Origin: Streptococcus ovuberis | GTDB lineage: Bacteria; Bacillota; Bacilli; Lactobacillales; Streptococcaceae | Assembly: GCF_012396585.1 (NCBI RefSeq) | Contig: NZ_JAAXPR010000004.1 | Span: forward strand, 1-64,000 | Length of the DNA stretch: 64,000 nucleotides | Reading direction: 5' to 3' | Shown: positions 18,579-26,535 of the stretch, piece after piece | Numbering within the stretch: position 1 is the first letter of the stretch | How the letters are laid out: every line of letters begins with the position of its first letter | Made by a program: the position numbers and the translations under genes | Notes under the pieces: model-generated | What the model saw: only the letters and a program-made list of their open reading frames with translations | Database searches by the model: none | What the model was told of the DNA's origin: nothing

Positions 18579-18918
18579 AATCTTAAGCAAAAATAAGATA
18601 GTTAACCAATCTGAAGAAATTCTCTGGTCGATGGACTTCAGTAGGCTGGATGATATGGTTTTCCTCTTTAAGATCACTTGATAGCCATCAAACTGGAACG
18701 ACTTATGGCTTCACACTAGTTAAGAAACCGCTCTCAAAACTTGTTTTTTAGTTGAACAATCTATCTTTCCTTGAAACCTCGTCGTCATTAATCAATAGAA
18801 TCCAAAGTCCCGCCGCCAAAACAATAACGAATAGCCATTGGCAAAAGCAAAAAAGACTACAGTTCAAAATAGCTACTGTAATCTTTTAAAAGAGAAATGG
18901 TAAGAAAGCTTCTCCGCC
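18579..18918. other. Intergenic region between tpx and the ABC operon
   Basis: About 340 bases. Only the tpx terminator (18852-18886) is recognisable; I see no gene in 18600-18850. Confidence 0.45.
18852..18886 (-). terminator. tpx terminator
   Basis: AAAGACTACAGT (18852-18863) pairs with ACTGTAATCTTT (18875-18886) through one G-T pair, 33 bases after the tpx stop codon. The minus-strand tail is TTTTTGC. Confidence 0.7.
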
Positions 18919-19407
18919 TTACAATGCTTTAACAGCTGCCAAGGCCGCCTCGTAATCTGGATGTTCATTGACATTGTCCAAATACTCCGCATAACGGATA
19001 CGGTTCTCATCATCTAAGACTAAAACTGCACGCGCCAAGAGATGCCACTCTGTCATGAAAACGCCATAAGCCTTACCAAAACTATGGTCATAGTAATCTG
19101 AAAGAGTAATGGCACCTTCCAAACCTTCCGCACCGCACCAACGCCTTTGGGCAAAGGGTAAATCACATGACACTGTAATCACTGTCACGCCTTCCAAATC
19201 AGACAGGTCTTGATTAAAACGACGCGTCTGGGCAGAGCAAATCCCTGTATCAATCGAAGGGACGATACTGATCACCTTCTTGCCTGAAAAATCAGACAAG
19301 CTCACCTTTTCCAAGGCTGGGTTAATCAAGGTAAAATCAGGTGCTATATCTCCCACCTTCAAGGGAGCACCCTCTACTGTCACTTCTTTTCCGATGAATG
19401 TTGTCAT
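18919..19407 (-). CDS. tpx: Thiol peroxidase (Tpx, atypical 2-Cys peroxiredoxin)
   Basis: Cytosolic peroxidase that reduces hydrogen peroxide and alkyl hydroperoxides with thioredoxin. 162 residues, the usual size. The peroxidatic cysteine is Cys57 in [15 protein letters not shown] and the resolving cysteine is Cys91 in [15 protein letters not shown]. The extra Cys81 just before DLPFAQ is not part of the standard pair. GAGGAGG lies 6 bases before the ATG. Monocistronic, flanked by terminators on both sides. In streptococci, which lack catalase, such enzymes matter for surviving self-made peroxide. Confidence 0.95.
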   Translation of the reverse strand: MTTFIGKEVTVEGAPLKVGDIAPDFTLINPALEKVSLSDFSGKKVISIVPSIDTGICSAQTRRFNQDLSDLEGVTVITVSCDLPFAQRRWCGAEGLEGAITLSDYYDHSFGKAYGVFMTEWHLLARAVLVLDDENRIRYAEYLDNVNEHPDYEAALAAVKAL

Positions 19408-19743
19408 AAGACCTCCTCGTTTTTTCTTTTATTGTAAGCCTTTTCCAGAAAAATTACCACCAATTGAACTGCGACTTATTTCACAAAGAGCCTTTTAGGT
19501 AGACTGTCTCTCTCAGCTTCTTTATTTTTAACGGAATCCACTTGCAATGCCAGTAACAGGGATGTCAAAAACCAGGACGGCTAAAAAAAGACAGCCAATC
19601 CTGATCTCGGGATCATCTGATTGACTGTCTTTTTGGCGTAAGTCTCGCTAAACCTTGCTCGAAGGGATAAATGTCCTTGACTCAGGAATGCTCAGTTAGT
19701 TGCGTCTCCTCTTGTTAAAAGGGCTGTGGCAAGACACCACCCC
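19408..19743. other. Intergenic region upstream of tpx
   Basis: 336 bases holding the terminator at 19585-19634 and the tpx promoter region. TACAAT at 19433-19438 (minus) is a plausible -10 with no good -35. Nothing else is seen. Confidence 0.4.
19585..19634 (-). terminator. Terminator of the lactococcin-972-type immunity operon
   Basis: AAAAAGACAGCCAATC (19585-19600) pairs with GATTGACTGTCTTTTT (19619-19634) with one mismatch. The loop contains a second small stem TGATC/GATCA. It lies 110 bases beyond the ATPase stop codon. Confidence 0.75.
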
Positions 19744-20382
19744 TTAAACACCTTGTAGACTATCCATAGTGACCACTTCATCAGCCATCTCCCAGATTGT
19801 CGGATTGTGGGTCGCGATAATGATTAGCCGATTATCATCTCTAAGAGACAACAACATCTCCATAATCAACTGAGAGGTTGCCGGGTCTATTGAGGCTGTT
19901 GGTTCATCTGCCAAAATAAAGGGTGGATTCTTTAAGATAACTTTTGCCAAAGCAACCCGCTGCGACTCTCCGCCAGATAACTCAAAAATACGTTTATCGA
20001 GGTCAAGGTAAGACAGACCGACCTGTTCTAAGGCCTGCTTCTGTTTCAATCGTTGCTCCGATCGACTCAACTTTTGACCAACGAGACCTAGTTTAAGGTT
20101 TTCTTCTATGGTTTGATTTTCAATCAAGCCAAAGTTCTGGAAGAGGTAACCCAATTCGTGACGGAAAAAATCACTCGACTTATAACTGGCCAAGTCTTTA
20201 CCTCGGTAAAAAATCGTCCCATCATAAGGTTCTAATTTCCCCATCATGTTCATTAAGGTTGTTTTCCCACTACCGCTTGAACCGATCAAGGCATAGACTT
20301 TCCCAGCCTCAAATGTCATTGAAAGATTCGAAAACAACTCTCTTTCTCCAAAAGACTTACTTACCCGTTTAAGTTCAATCAT
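19744..20382 (-). CDS. ABC ATPase of a lactococcin-972-group bacteriocin export/immunity system
   Basis: 212 residues, the size typical of this small ATPase group. Walker A GSSGSGKTT, Q-loop FQNFGLIENQTIEENL, signature LSGGESQRVALAK, Walker B FILADEPTASID, H-loop ATHN. The Q-loop sequence FQNFGLI followed by ENxTIxxNL is characteristic of ATPases found beside the seven-helix bacteriocin-associated membrane proteins. The ATG follows GGGAGG and begins one base after the stop codon of the membrane partner, so the genes are coupled. Assignment to the lactococcin-972 group rests mainly on the partner gene. No lactococcin-972-like precursor is seen nearby. Confidence 0.8.
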   Translation of the reverse strand: MIELKRVSKSFGERELFSNLSMTFEAGKVYALIGSSGSGKTTLMNMMGKLEPYDGTIFYRGKDLASYKSSDFFRHELGYLFQNFGLIENQTIEENLKLGLVGQKLSRSEQRLKQKQALEQVGLSYLDLDKRIFELSGGESQRVALAKVILKNPPFILADEPTASIDPATSQLIMEMLLSLRDDNRLIIIATHNPTIWEMADEVVTMDSLQGV

Positions 20383-20383
20383 A

Positions 20384-22399
20384 TTAACCTCCCTTCAAAA
20401 CAAGCATGGACATCTTGTTTTCTTTCTGCATTTGGACATGTAACTGTAAAAGAGATACACCAATAAAGAGCAATAAGACTAAAAAAGCAACCACTACCTC
20501 TACCTGAAGGAATACACTCGCCACAAATCCCAGTAAAAACACACCCAGTTGAGCCAAGAGGTAAGTCCGATGGATTTCTAAGAATCTAAGACCTGCAATC
20601 CGTTTGATAAAGATGGCACGTCTAAATTCTTCAAAGTAGAGCCTATTCATGGTGTTAAACAGCAAAATCGAAGTTGCAATCCCAAGCACCGCTCCCGCCA
20701 ACATTACCCAACGTTCCCTCTGGATATTATTCGATAATGTGATGTAGTTGTTATATCCCGATGGCATTTCTGAGACCCAATTTTCAATGCCTTGTCTCTG
20801 GATAAGCTCCTGGGCATCTGATAACTGATTAAAGAGAGTATATTTCTGAACTGCATCATGCCAAAAATAAACGGACTGTGGCCCAGTTGATTGAGGGGTT
20901 ACGACAATAATAATCGGATCTTTCAAAAACTGCTGGTAAGAAATAGGGGTCGTATTATAGACAAAACGATCCTGACCTGATTCCAAGTAGCCTACCGTCG
21001 CAGTCATCGGTTGTTGCTCATCTTGACTAGACATGCGATTGGTCAAATCTTCTTCAAAAACAGATTTATAATGTTCTTCCTCTGAACGGAGGTGTTCAGG
21101 CAGCAATAAGACAAACTCCCCTAATGCGAGGTGATTCATCTTTTGTTCAACGGCCATATCTACAGAAATGTTTTGACGCTCCAGGTATTGCGGTGTGACG
21201 ATAAGGACATTGCCATTCGGGCTGTAATCGTGCCATTCTGTAGAGGTTGTCAAGTTTTTGGAGGAATTCATGCCATTTTGCATGATACGATCAATTAACT
21301 GGTGTCTAGATAAGAAAGCCTTTTGTTCTGAAACAGCCAGATCCATCAATTGATACCAAGTTCTGAGTTGCCTTTGAGCTTGTTCATCAAAACCAAGACT
21401 CATTCCTTCACGGCTGATTGATAGGATAATCAGTTGCCTTTCCTGACTCCAGGCCTCTTCTCCTATCCGATGCTGTTTCCAGGCTTGGGAATACTTTAAG
21501 CTACTCCCTATTCCCAGCGTCACAATAATAACCGCTAATAGTTGGCCGATTAAAATCAAACTAATGATGCCTCTAACAGGCACTTGACCTTTTATAATCT
21601 GCATCAGGTGTACCTTTTTTATCCCAACTGCAAAGAGTTGAGCGAAAAACAGGGAGATCAACAACAAGATGAGATTATAACTGAGCAAGCCTGCTCCTAT
21701 GGTCATCAGGGATTCCGTTGGAAGCGACAGAATTTTTTGCATAAGAATGGCGAGCACGCCAGCTAAACTGAAACCAACAGCTATCCCTTTCAAATCCTCA
21801 CCAACTGGTCTAAGGAAAATGGACCACCGTTTCTCTCCTGAAATGAGGCGAATGCCCGACGACCGTAATTGGCTAATTTGACTAATTAAAGTCAGTGCTC
21901 CAAAGGTTAAGATGAAAATCAATAGACTGATTAACTGAAATCCGTTACTAAAGATAGCCATTAACGTAGACAGTTTAGTTGGAATTATCAGGTCCATGTT
22001 AGTCAAGCCAAGTTGACTTAGCTCCTCCCTTAGCAAGTGAATATCTAGGTGTCCATCGAAGACAAAATAGTTTGTTTCAACACTACTACTTTGAGCATCT
22101 TCTAGCTTTCTTTCCTGAAGCCCATCAGGCAACTTTCCGACCCCGAAGGTCGTATAAGAAAAAACTGTAGTACCTTCTGAGTTAGGATCTTGGTGTTGAA
22201 TCGCAATAAAGCTATCCGTTTCTTCTGCTAGTTTTTCCAAGCGTGTAGCAACATGCTGAAAAGTTGTTTCAGGGGAAGAATCATGTACAACAACGTTGGG
22301 GTAATAATGGGTGACATATGTATCCGTCCAAATGGTAAATACCCAAACAAAGAACAAACTAGCAAGCAGATTGGATATGAGTATAAATAGTTTTTTCAC
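20384..22399 (-). CDS. Bacteriocin-associated integral membrane (putative immunity) protein
   Basis: 671 residues from a GTG at 22399 (KKLFILISNLLASLFF, preceded by CAAGG). The longer reading that starts with TTG at 22460-22462 is rejected because that TTG is the promoter's own -35 box. One N-terminal helix, a large extracytoplasmic segment with NTTPISYQQF-type stretches, and about six further helices in two groups (residues about 155-310 and 575-670) match the seven-helix family found next to lactococcin-972-type bacteriocins. Known role of the family: immunity or export together with the adjacent ATPase. Here the toxin gene is absent, so the pair is an orphan. Alternative: a MacB-like stress-response permease. 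Confidence 0.75.
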   Translation of the reverse strand: MKKLFILISNLLASLFFVWVFTIWTDTYVTHYYPNVVVHDSSPETTFQHVATRLEKLAEETDSFIAIQHQDPNSEGTTVFSYTTFGVGKLPDGLQERKLEDAQSSSVETNYFVFDGHLDIHLLREELSQLGLTNMDLIIPTKLSTLMAIFSNGFQLISLLIFILTFGALTLISQISQLRSSGIRLISGEKRWSIFLRPVGEDLKGIAVGFSLAGVLAILMQKILSLPTESLMTIGAGLLSYNLILLLISLFFAQLFAVGIKKVHLMQIIKGQVPVRGIISLILIGQLLAVIIVTLGIGSSLKYSQAWKQHRIGEEAWSQERQLIILSISREGMSLGFDEQAQRQLRTWYQLMDLAVSEQKAFLSRHQLIDRIMQNGMNSSKNLTTSTEWHDYSPNGNVLIVTPQYLERQNISVDMAVEQKMNHLALGEFVLLLPEHLRSEEEHYKSVFEEDLTNRMSSQDEQQPMTATVGYLESGQDRFVYNTTPISYQQFLKDPIIIVVTPQSTGPQSVYFWHDAVQKYTLFNQLSDAQELIQRQGIENWVSEMPSGYNNYITLSNNIQRERWVMLAGAVLGIATSILLFNTMNRLYFEEFRRAIFIKRIAGLRFLEIHRTYLLAQLGVFLLGFVASVFLQVEVVVAFLVLLLFIGVSLLQLHVQMQKENKMSMLVLKGG

Positions 22400-22433
22400 A
22401 ATGCGCCTTGAAACCCCTTTCTTTTTTTCTTCT

Positions 22434-22462
22434 ATTATAACATCTGTCACACCTTTTTTCAA
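22434..22462 (-). promoter_or_regulatory. Promoter of the orphan bacteriocin-immunity operon
   Basis: Minus strand TTGAAA (22457-22462), 17-bp spacer, TATAAT (22434-22439): near-consensus. The inferred start is about 28 bases upstream of the GTG at 22399. Confidence 0.8.
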
Positions 22463-22502
22463 TTTCCTTCATGTTCTTGGCGCAATCTTTTAGACGGTTC
22501 AC

Positions 22503-22709
22503 TTAGCTTTCAAAAGAACCATTATCGTCGATTTTAGAGAGTGTTTCAATCCATTTTGAGAAATCCGGATCCCTCAAAAGATAGGTCCTGGTGGGGTAAA
22601 AACACGCCGTAACTTTCAGCTTCTTTAGAATAGCTTTTAAACCGAAATGACTATACCATGCTGGACACTCTCTTGGACTAATGGCCGAGCTAACAACTTT
22701 CGAAAGCGC
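22503..22709 (-). pseudogene. Possible C-terminal remnant of an unknown gene
   Basis: An open frame ends at 22503 with protein-like composition (CPAWYSHFGLKAIL near its middle, FSKWIETLSKIDDNGSFES at the end). The frame stays open upstream only through the rplL terminator, and there is no start codon with a ribosome binding site after that terminator, so it cannot be an intact gene. I do not recognise the family. It may be chance coding. Confidence 0.25.
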
Positions 22710-22711
22710 AA

Positions 22712-22743
22712 AAAATCCTGCCAAAGTTTTTTGGCAGGATTTT
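22712..22743 (-). terminator. rplJ-rplL terminator
   Basis: Perfect 14-bp stem AAAATCCTGCCAAA (22712-22725) with TTTGGCAGGATTTT (22730-22743) and a four-base loop; the minus-strand tail is TTTTTTGCG. It lies about 100 bases beyond the rplL stop. Confidence 0.85.
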
Positions 22744-22841
22744 GAACGGTAACCCAAATCAATTATTCCATTTCTTTCCATCGCTACAAGCTCTAAAAGA
22801 CTGGTGAATCGGATTGCCGCTCTTAAGTGGCTAAGTATTTC

Positions 22842-23210
22842 TTATTTAAGAGTTACGCTAGCGCCAGCTTCTTCCAATTTAGCTTTGATTTCTTCTGCTT
22901 CAGCAGTCGCAACACCTTCTTTGATGATACCAGGTGCGCCATCAACAAGTTCTTTAGCTTCTTTAAGACCAAGACCAGTGATTTCACGGACAACCTTGAT
23001 AACGCCAACTTTCTTGTCGCCAGCAGATGTCAATTCGATATCGAATGAATCCTTAGCTTCAGCAGCAGCTTCACCGCCACCAGCAACAACAGCTACAGGA
23101 GCAGCAGCAGTTACACCAAATTCTTCTTCGATAGCTTTTACAAGCTCGCTCAATTCAAGGATTGAAGCTTCTTTAATTTCAGCAATAATGTTTTCAATGT
23201 TCAATGCCAT
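22842..23210 (-). CDS. rplL: 50S ribosomal protein L7/L12
   Basis: Stalk protein of the large subunit that recruits translation factors. 122 residues starting [16 protein letters not shown]. The upstream TTG at 23225 is rejected because it is part of the GGAGG ribosome binding site. N-terminal dimerisation domain (1-35), Ala/Gly-rich hinge (36-55: [17 protein letters not shown]) and C-terminal factor-binding domain ([24 protein letters not shown]). Co-transcribed with rplJ, 61 bases upstream, and followed by a strong terminator. Confidence 0.98.
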   Translation of the reverse strand: MALNIENIIAEIKEASILELSELVKAIEEEFGVTAAAPVAVVAGGGEAAAEAKDSFDIELTSAGDKKVGVIKVVREITGLGLKEAKELVDGAPGIIKEGVATAEAEEIKAKLEEAGASVTLK

Positions 23211-23271
23211 TGTATTTTCCTCCAAAATATTAAATCAAATAATAGTATGTAGCCTTAAGCTACTAGCAGCC

Positions 23272-23772
23272 TTAAGCTGCGTTTTCTTTGCTGTCTGCAA
23301 CAGCTTTGACAGCGAGTGCCACGTTGCGAACTGGTGCTTGAAGCACTGAAAGGAGCATTGAAAGCAATCCTTCGCGGCTTGGCAATGTCGCAAGAGCTTT
23401 GATGTCTGCATCTGAAGATACTTTACCTTCAATCGCACCACCTTTAATTTCAAGGGCGTCAGCAGTTTTAGCGAAATCGAAAATGATTTTTGCTGGTGCT
23501 ACGACATCTTCGTTAGAAAAAGCAACAGCGGTTGGTCCTACGAAAATATCGTTCATACCTTCCAAACCAGCTTTTTCAGCCGCACGACGCAAGATACCAT
23601 TTTTGATAACCTTGTACTCGATGCCTTCGTTACGCAAATTGCGACGGAGAACAGTATCTTGTTCTACAGTCAAACCACGGGCATCAACCACAACGATTGA
23701 CGCAGCAGCTTTCATTTTTTCCGCGACGATGTCAACGAGTTCTGCTTTTTTAGCAATACTTGCTTGGCTCAT
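23272..23772 (-). CDS. rplJ: 50S ribosomal protein L10
   Basis: 166 residues; it forms the base of the L7/L12 stalk and binds 23S rRNA. The N-terminal globular domain ([31 protein letters not shown]) and the C-terminal helix that carries L7/L12 dimers are present. ATG at 23772 follows GGAGG. In bacteria L10 (with L12) represses its own operon by binding the L10 leader in the mRNA; such a leader is visible at about 23815-23940. First gene of the rplJ-rplL operon. Confidence 0.98.
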   Translation of the reverse strand: MSQASIAKKAELVDIVAEKMKAAASIVVVDARGLTVEQDTVLRRNLRNEGIEYKVIKNGILRRAAEKAGLEGMNDIFVGPTAVAFSNEDVVAPAKIIFDFAKTADALEIKGGAIEGKVSSDADIKALATLPSREGLLSMLLSVLQAPVRNVALAVKAVADSKENAA

Positions 23773-23814
23773 TAGTTTACCTCCGTTTTTATTTTGGCTG
23801 GGGAATTTTTCAAA

Positions 23815-23940
23815 AGAAAAACGCGCCCAGACCTAGACACGAAAGTACAAATACGCATAATCTTAGATAACGTTTTTGTGCCTCGGCAGGATTTTTATGG
23901 CTCTGGCCCCCTGCTGTCTTAGGTCAGTTTTTTCAAACTT
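23815..23940 (-). ncRNA. L10 leader (ribosomal protein autoregulatory mRNA element)
   Basis: The transcript between the rplJ promoter and start codon contains GACAGCAGGGGGCCAGAGCC pairing with the complementary TCCTGCCGAGG-containing arm downstream, then an A-rich internal segment: the pattern of the Firmicute L10 leader. Its position directly before rplJ supports it. Boundaries are approximate. Confidence 0.7.
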
Positions 23941-23945
23941 CATTT

Positions 23946-23973
23946 AGTATACCATAATTTTAGAATAAAGCAA
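23946..23973 (-). promoter_or_regulatory. rplJ-rplL promoter
   Basis: Minus strand TTGCTT (23968-23973), 16-bp spacer, TATACT (23946-23951) with the TGG extension just upstream of the -10. Confidence 0.75.
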
Positions 23974-24024
23974 GTATTTTGCACATTTTTTTAATTTTAT
24001 CCGCGATAGGCCAACCGAAGCAAA

Positions 24025-24061
24025 AAATCAGACAACTTTCTGCTCAAGTGCTGTCTGATTT
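24025..24061 (-). terminator. Terminator after the S1-domain gene
   Basis: Perfect 10-bp stem AAATCAGACA (24025-24034) with TGTCTGATTT (24052-24061); inner bases AGCA/TGCT pair too. The minus-strand tail is TTTTTTGC. It lies about 40 bases beyond the stop codon at 24100. Confidence 0.75.
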
Positions 24062-24099
24062 GACTCTGTTCTCCTTTTTCGACCAGTTAATCCCAGTAG

Positions 24100-24462
24100 C
24101 TAGGAGTGACGGTTGTCTAAAAAATCAAGTGCTTCCTTGGTCCAAACGGGCATTGCCTTCTTAAGAGGTTCAAAACCAAACTTTCGTTTGTCGCTAGAAA
24201 AGCGATGTTTTCTCGGCAAGCGGTGATGTTCTTCTTCTAGGCTGCGGATGGACAGACTGGTTTTTCCGGTAAATTCATCGATGTCAATGATTTGAACGGT
24301 GACTTCCTGCCCTAGCTTGAACAAATCATGGATATTATCCACATAACCTGTTTTCAACTCAGAAATATGCACCAAACCTACCGTCCCATTTTCCAAACTG
24401 ACAAAGACCCCATATGGCTGGATACCTGTAACTTGGCCTATTAGTTTGTCCCCTGTCCGCAT
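24100..24462 (-). CDS. cvfD: S1-domain RNA-binding protein (CvfD/GSP13 type)
   Basis: 120 residues. Residues 1-72 form one S1 RNA-binding domain (GDKLIGQVTGIQPYGVFVSLENGTVGLVHISEL, then GQEVTVQIIDID). The rest is a basic tail (RLPRKHRFSSDKRKFGFEPL). Family knowledge: CvfD (YugI/GSP13 group) is a ribosome-associated post-transcriptional regulator; in pneumococcus it affects virulence and cold growth. Its ATG overlaps the stop of the HAD-cyclophilin gene by one base (TAATG), so translation is probably coupled. Symbol given by domain layout and context; a different S1 paralogue is possible. Confidence 0.75.
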   Translation of the reverse strand: MRTGDKLIGQVTGIQPYGVFVSLENGTVGLVHISELKTGYVDNIHDLFKLGQEVTVQIIDIDEFTGKTSLSIRSLEEEHHRLPRKHRFSSDKRKFGFEPLKKAMPVWTKEALDFLDNRHS

Positions 24463-25862
24463 TAATCAAGGACCTCAATGGTCTGGATAATCACTTCATC
24501 AACAGGCCTGTCTGCAGGTCCAGTCTCGACAGAAGCAATCTTATCCAACACAGCGTAAGAGTCTTCATCTGCCAACTGGCCAAAAACCGTATGACGGCGA
24601 TCTAAGTGTGGCGTTCCACCTTCTGTGGCATAAACTGCGGCAATTTCTTGAGGCCATCCGCCACGCACCAGCTCTTTTGCAGAATATGCTAAACTGTCGT
24701 TTTGCACGATAAAGAACTGACTCCCGTTAGTGTTCGGTCCAGCATTGGCCATAGATAGGGCCCCACGGATATTATATAGCTCAGCTGAAAATTCATCTTC
24801 AAAACTCTCGCCATAGATCGATTCCCCACCCATGCCAGTTCCAGTCGGATCTCCGCCTTGAATCATGAAATCTTTGATAATTCGGTGGAAGATGACACCA
24901 TCATAATAGCCTTGCTTCGCCAAACCAACAAAGTTGGCGACTGTCTTAGGTGCCTGCTCAGGAAAGAGTTTTAGCTTCATATCCCCATGATTGGTCTTAA
25001 TTGTTGCAGTTGGGCCCTCAACAGCGCCCAAGTCTAATTGCGGAAAAGTGAGTTCTTTTTCAATCATTCCAAGTTCCTCCAAGGCATACTGAATGCCGTT
25101 TTCTTCTACTGTTTTTGTCACAAAATCTGCTTTGGCTTGCAAATCTTTGTGGGAAACTCCCATAGCGATGGCAAGGCCAGCATAATCAAAAAGTTCCAAG
25201 TCATTGAGCTCATCTCCAAACACCAAGATATTTTCCGGTTTCAGCTTAAGGGCATCTAAAACTTTAGCAACCCCCAAAGCTTTCGACGTCTCTTTTAAGA
25301 CAACATCAGAAGAGTTAGGGTGCCAGCGCACTAGACGTAGCTCCTCAGCCAATTCCTCTGGAAAATCTAGGCTATCGCCTACCGTTTCAAAAGTCCACAT
25401 CTGGAAAACATCATTGGTCAGGTGAAAATCAGGCTCCACCTCCAAACGGCCATAGACCGGCATAATGGCTCGTTCAATCACGGCTGAATCCTTTGAGACC
25501 ACAGCTCTATCCTTACCGACAAACCCATAGTCAATGCCAACCTCCTTGGTCCAAGCTACAAATTTTTGAACCACATCCGAAGCAATTGGTCTGCTAAAGA
25601 GCTCTTCGTCTCTTCGGGACAGAACATAAGCCCCATTGATGGTCACAAAATAATCTGGCTTTAGGGCCTGAATTTCAGGGACAACTCCATAAATAGCCCG
25701 CCCAGAAGCTATACCTGTTATGATCCCTTTGGACTTGAGTTGGTCAAAGACACTCTTGATGGATTCTGGCATAAAGCCAGTGTCCTTAACCCTTAGGGTG
25801 TCATCAATATCAAAGAAGACTGCCTTGACTTTTTTCGCTTTGTATTTAGTCTTACTATCCAT
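24462..25862 (-). CDS. HAD-family (Cof-type) hydrolase fused to cyclophilin-type peptidyl-prolyl isomerase
   Basis: 466 residues from the ATG at 25862 (GAGG six bases before; the earlier GTG at 25874 is less likely). Residues about 14-265 are a Cof/HAD-IIB phosphatase: FFDIDDTLR nucleophile motif, SGRA, and FGDELNDLELF metal site. Residues about 280-466 are a cyclophilin with FHRIIKDFMIQGGDPTGTG, ANAGPNTNGSQFFI and RRHTVFGQL. Family knowledge: this fusion is conserved in streptococci. It joins a sugar-phosphate or nucleotide phosphatase to a protein-folding enzyme for unclear reasons. No signal peptide, so cytoplasmic. It is cotranscribed with the S1-domain gene. Confidence 0.9.
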   Translation of the reverse strand: MDSKTKYKAKKVKAVFFDIDDTLRVKDTGFMPESIKSVFDQLKSKGIITGIASGRAIYGVVPEIQALKPDYFVTINGAYVLSRRDEELFSRPIASDVVQKFVAWTKEVGIDYGFVGKDRAVVSKDSAVIERAIMPVYGRLEVEPDFHLTNDVFQMWTFETVGDSLDFPEELAEELRLVRWHPNSSDVVLKETSKALGVAKVLDALKLKPENILVFGDELNDLELFDYAGLAIAMGVSHKDLQAKADFVTKTVEENGIQYALEELGMIEKELTFPQLDLGAVEGPTATIKTNHGDMKLKLFPEQAPKTVANFVGLAKQGYYDGVIFHRIIKDFMIQGGDPTGTGMGGESIYGESFEDEFSAELYNIRGALSMANAGPNTNGSQFFIVQNDSLAYSAKELVRGGWPQEIAAVYATEGGTPHLDRRHTVFGQLADEDSYAVLDKIASVETGPADRPVDEVIIQTIEVLD

Positions 25863-25880
25863 CACTAACCTCACCCATCT

Positions 25881-25889
25881 ATTATACCA
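25881..25889 (-). promoter_or_regulatory. Extended -10 promoter before the HAD-cyclophilin gene
   Basis: Minus-strand TGGTATAAT (TATAAT at 25881-25886) in the 39-base gap after liaR. The -35 (ATGAAT) is weak. It would let this gene pair be expressed independently of the lia operon. Confidence 0.6.
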
Positions 25890-25901
25890 TTATTTCTAAA
25901 T

Positions 25902-26534
25902 TTATTCATCTACTAGTCCATGCTCAAAAGCATAAACAACCGCTTGGGTTCGATCAGAAACATTCAGTTTAGACAGAATGTTAGAAACATGAGTTTTGAC
26001 TGTTTTGAGCGAAATGAAGCTTTCGTCAGCTATGGTTTGGTTATCATACCCCTTAGCTAAGAGAGCCAAGACTTCTCTTTCACGGGCAGTCAACTGCTGG
26101 TGAAGGGGAGCATCTACATTAATATTTTTGACCTTCTTATCCACTTCCGTCTCAATCGCGAGTTCGCCTTTGGCGACCTTGCGAATCGCATGTAAAATTT
26201 CCTCCGCACTGGAGGTCTTGAGCATATAGCCCTTGGCCCCAGCCTCTAGGACTGGGTAAATTTTAGCATTGTCCAAGTAAGATGTGAGCACCAAAATTTT
26301 CGCCTCTGGCCAGGCTGATAAAATAGCCAGTGTCGCTTCAATACCGGTCATCTCTGGCATGACCAAGTCCATAATAATAACATCTGGCCGAAGGCTTAGA
26401 GCTTGATCGACGCCAATACGCCCATTGTCAGCTTCCGCTACAACTGTCACATCCGTCTGCAAGTCCAAAAAACTCTTTAATCCCAAACGAACCATTTGAT
26501 GGTCATCAATCAAAATCACCTTTATTGCTTCCAT
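25902..26534 (-). CDS. liaR: Response regulator LiaR/VraR (NarL family)
   Basis: 210 residues. Receiver domain with phospho-acceptor Asp56 (VIIMDLVMPEMTG), acidic pair Asp10/Asp11 and Lys in MLKTSS. C-terminal LuxR-type helix-turn-helix (LTAREREVLALLAKGYDNQTIAD ... SLKTVKTHVSNIL). Role in the family: transcriptional response to cell-envelope stress such as lipid-II-binding antibiotics, activated by LiaS. It follows liaS after one base, in the order liaF-liaS-liaR that is standard for streptococci. Confidence 0.92.
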   Translation of the reverse strand: MEAIKVILIDDHQMVRLGLKSFLDLQTDVTVVAEADNGRIGVDQALSLRPDVIIMDLVMPEMTGIEATLAILSAWPEAKILVLTSYLDNAKIYPVLEAGAKGYMLKTSSAEEILHAIRKVAKGELAIETEVDKKVKNINVDAPLHQQLTAREREVLALLAKGYDNQTIADESFISLKTVKTHVSNILSKLNVSDRTQAVVYAFEHGLVDE

Positions 26535-26535
26535 A

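Larger units (their letters stand above)
22400..22841. other. Intergenic region between rplL and the immunity operon
   Basis: 442 bases containing the immunity-operon promoter, a possible gene remnant (22503-22709) and the rplL terminator (22712-22743). Confidence 0.5.
23773..24099. other. Upstream region of rplJ
   Basis: 327 bases that hold the L10 leader, the rplJ promoter (23946-23973) and, at 24025-24061, the terminator of the upstream S1-domain gene. No further gene. Confidence 0.6.

Noticed and set aside
18546..18677. Longer N-terminus for the ABC ATPase starting at 18677
   Set aside because: It would begin upstream of the TGGTATAAT promoter element and adds 44 residues absent from the family; ATG at 18545 has a good ribosome binding site.
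22400..22462. Longer N-terminus of the bacteriocin-associated membrane protein from TTG at 22462
   Set aside because: That TTG is the first three bases of the -35 box; GTG at 22399 lies downstream of the promoter and matches the family start.
22804..23349. 181-codon plus-strand frame opposite rplL and rplJ
   Set aside because: Antisense shadow of two highly conserved ribosomal protein genes with biased codon use.
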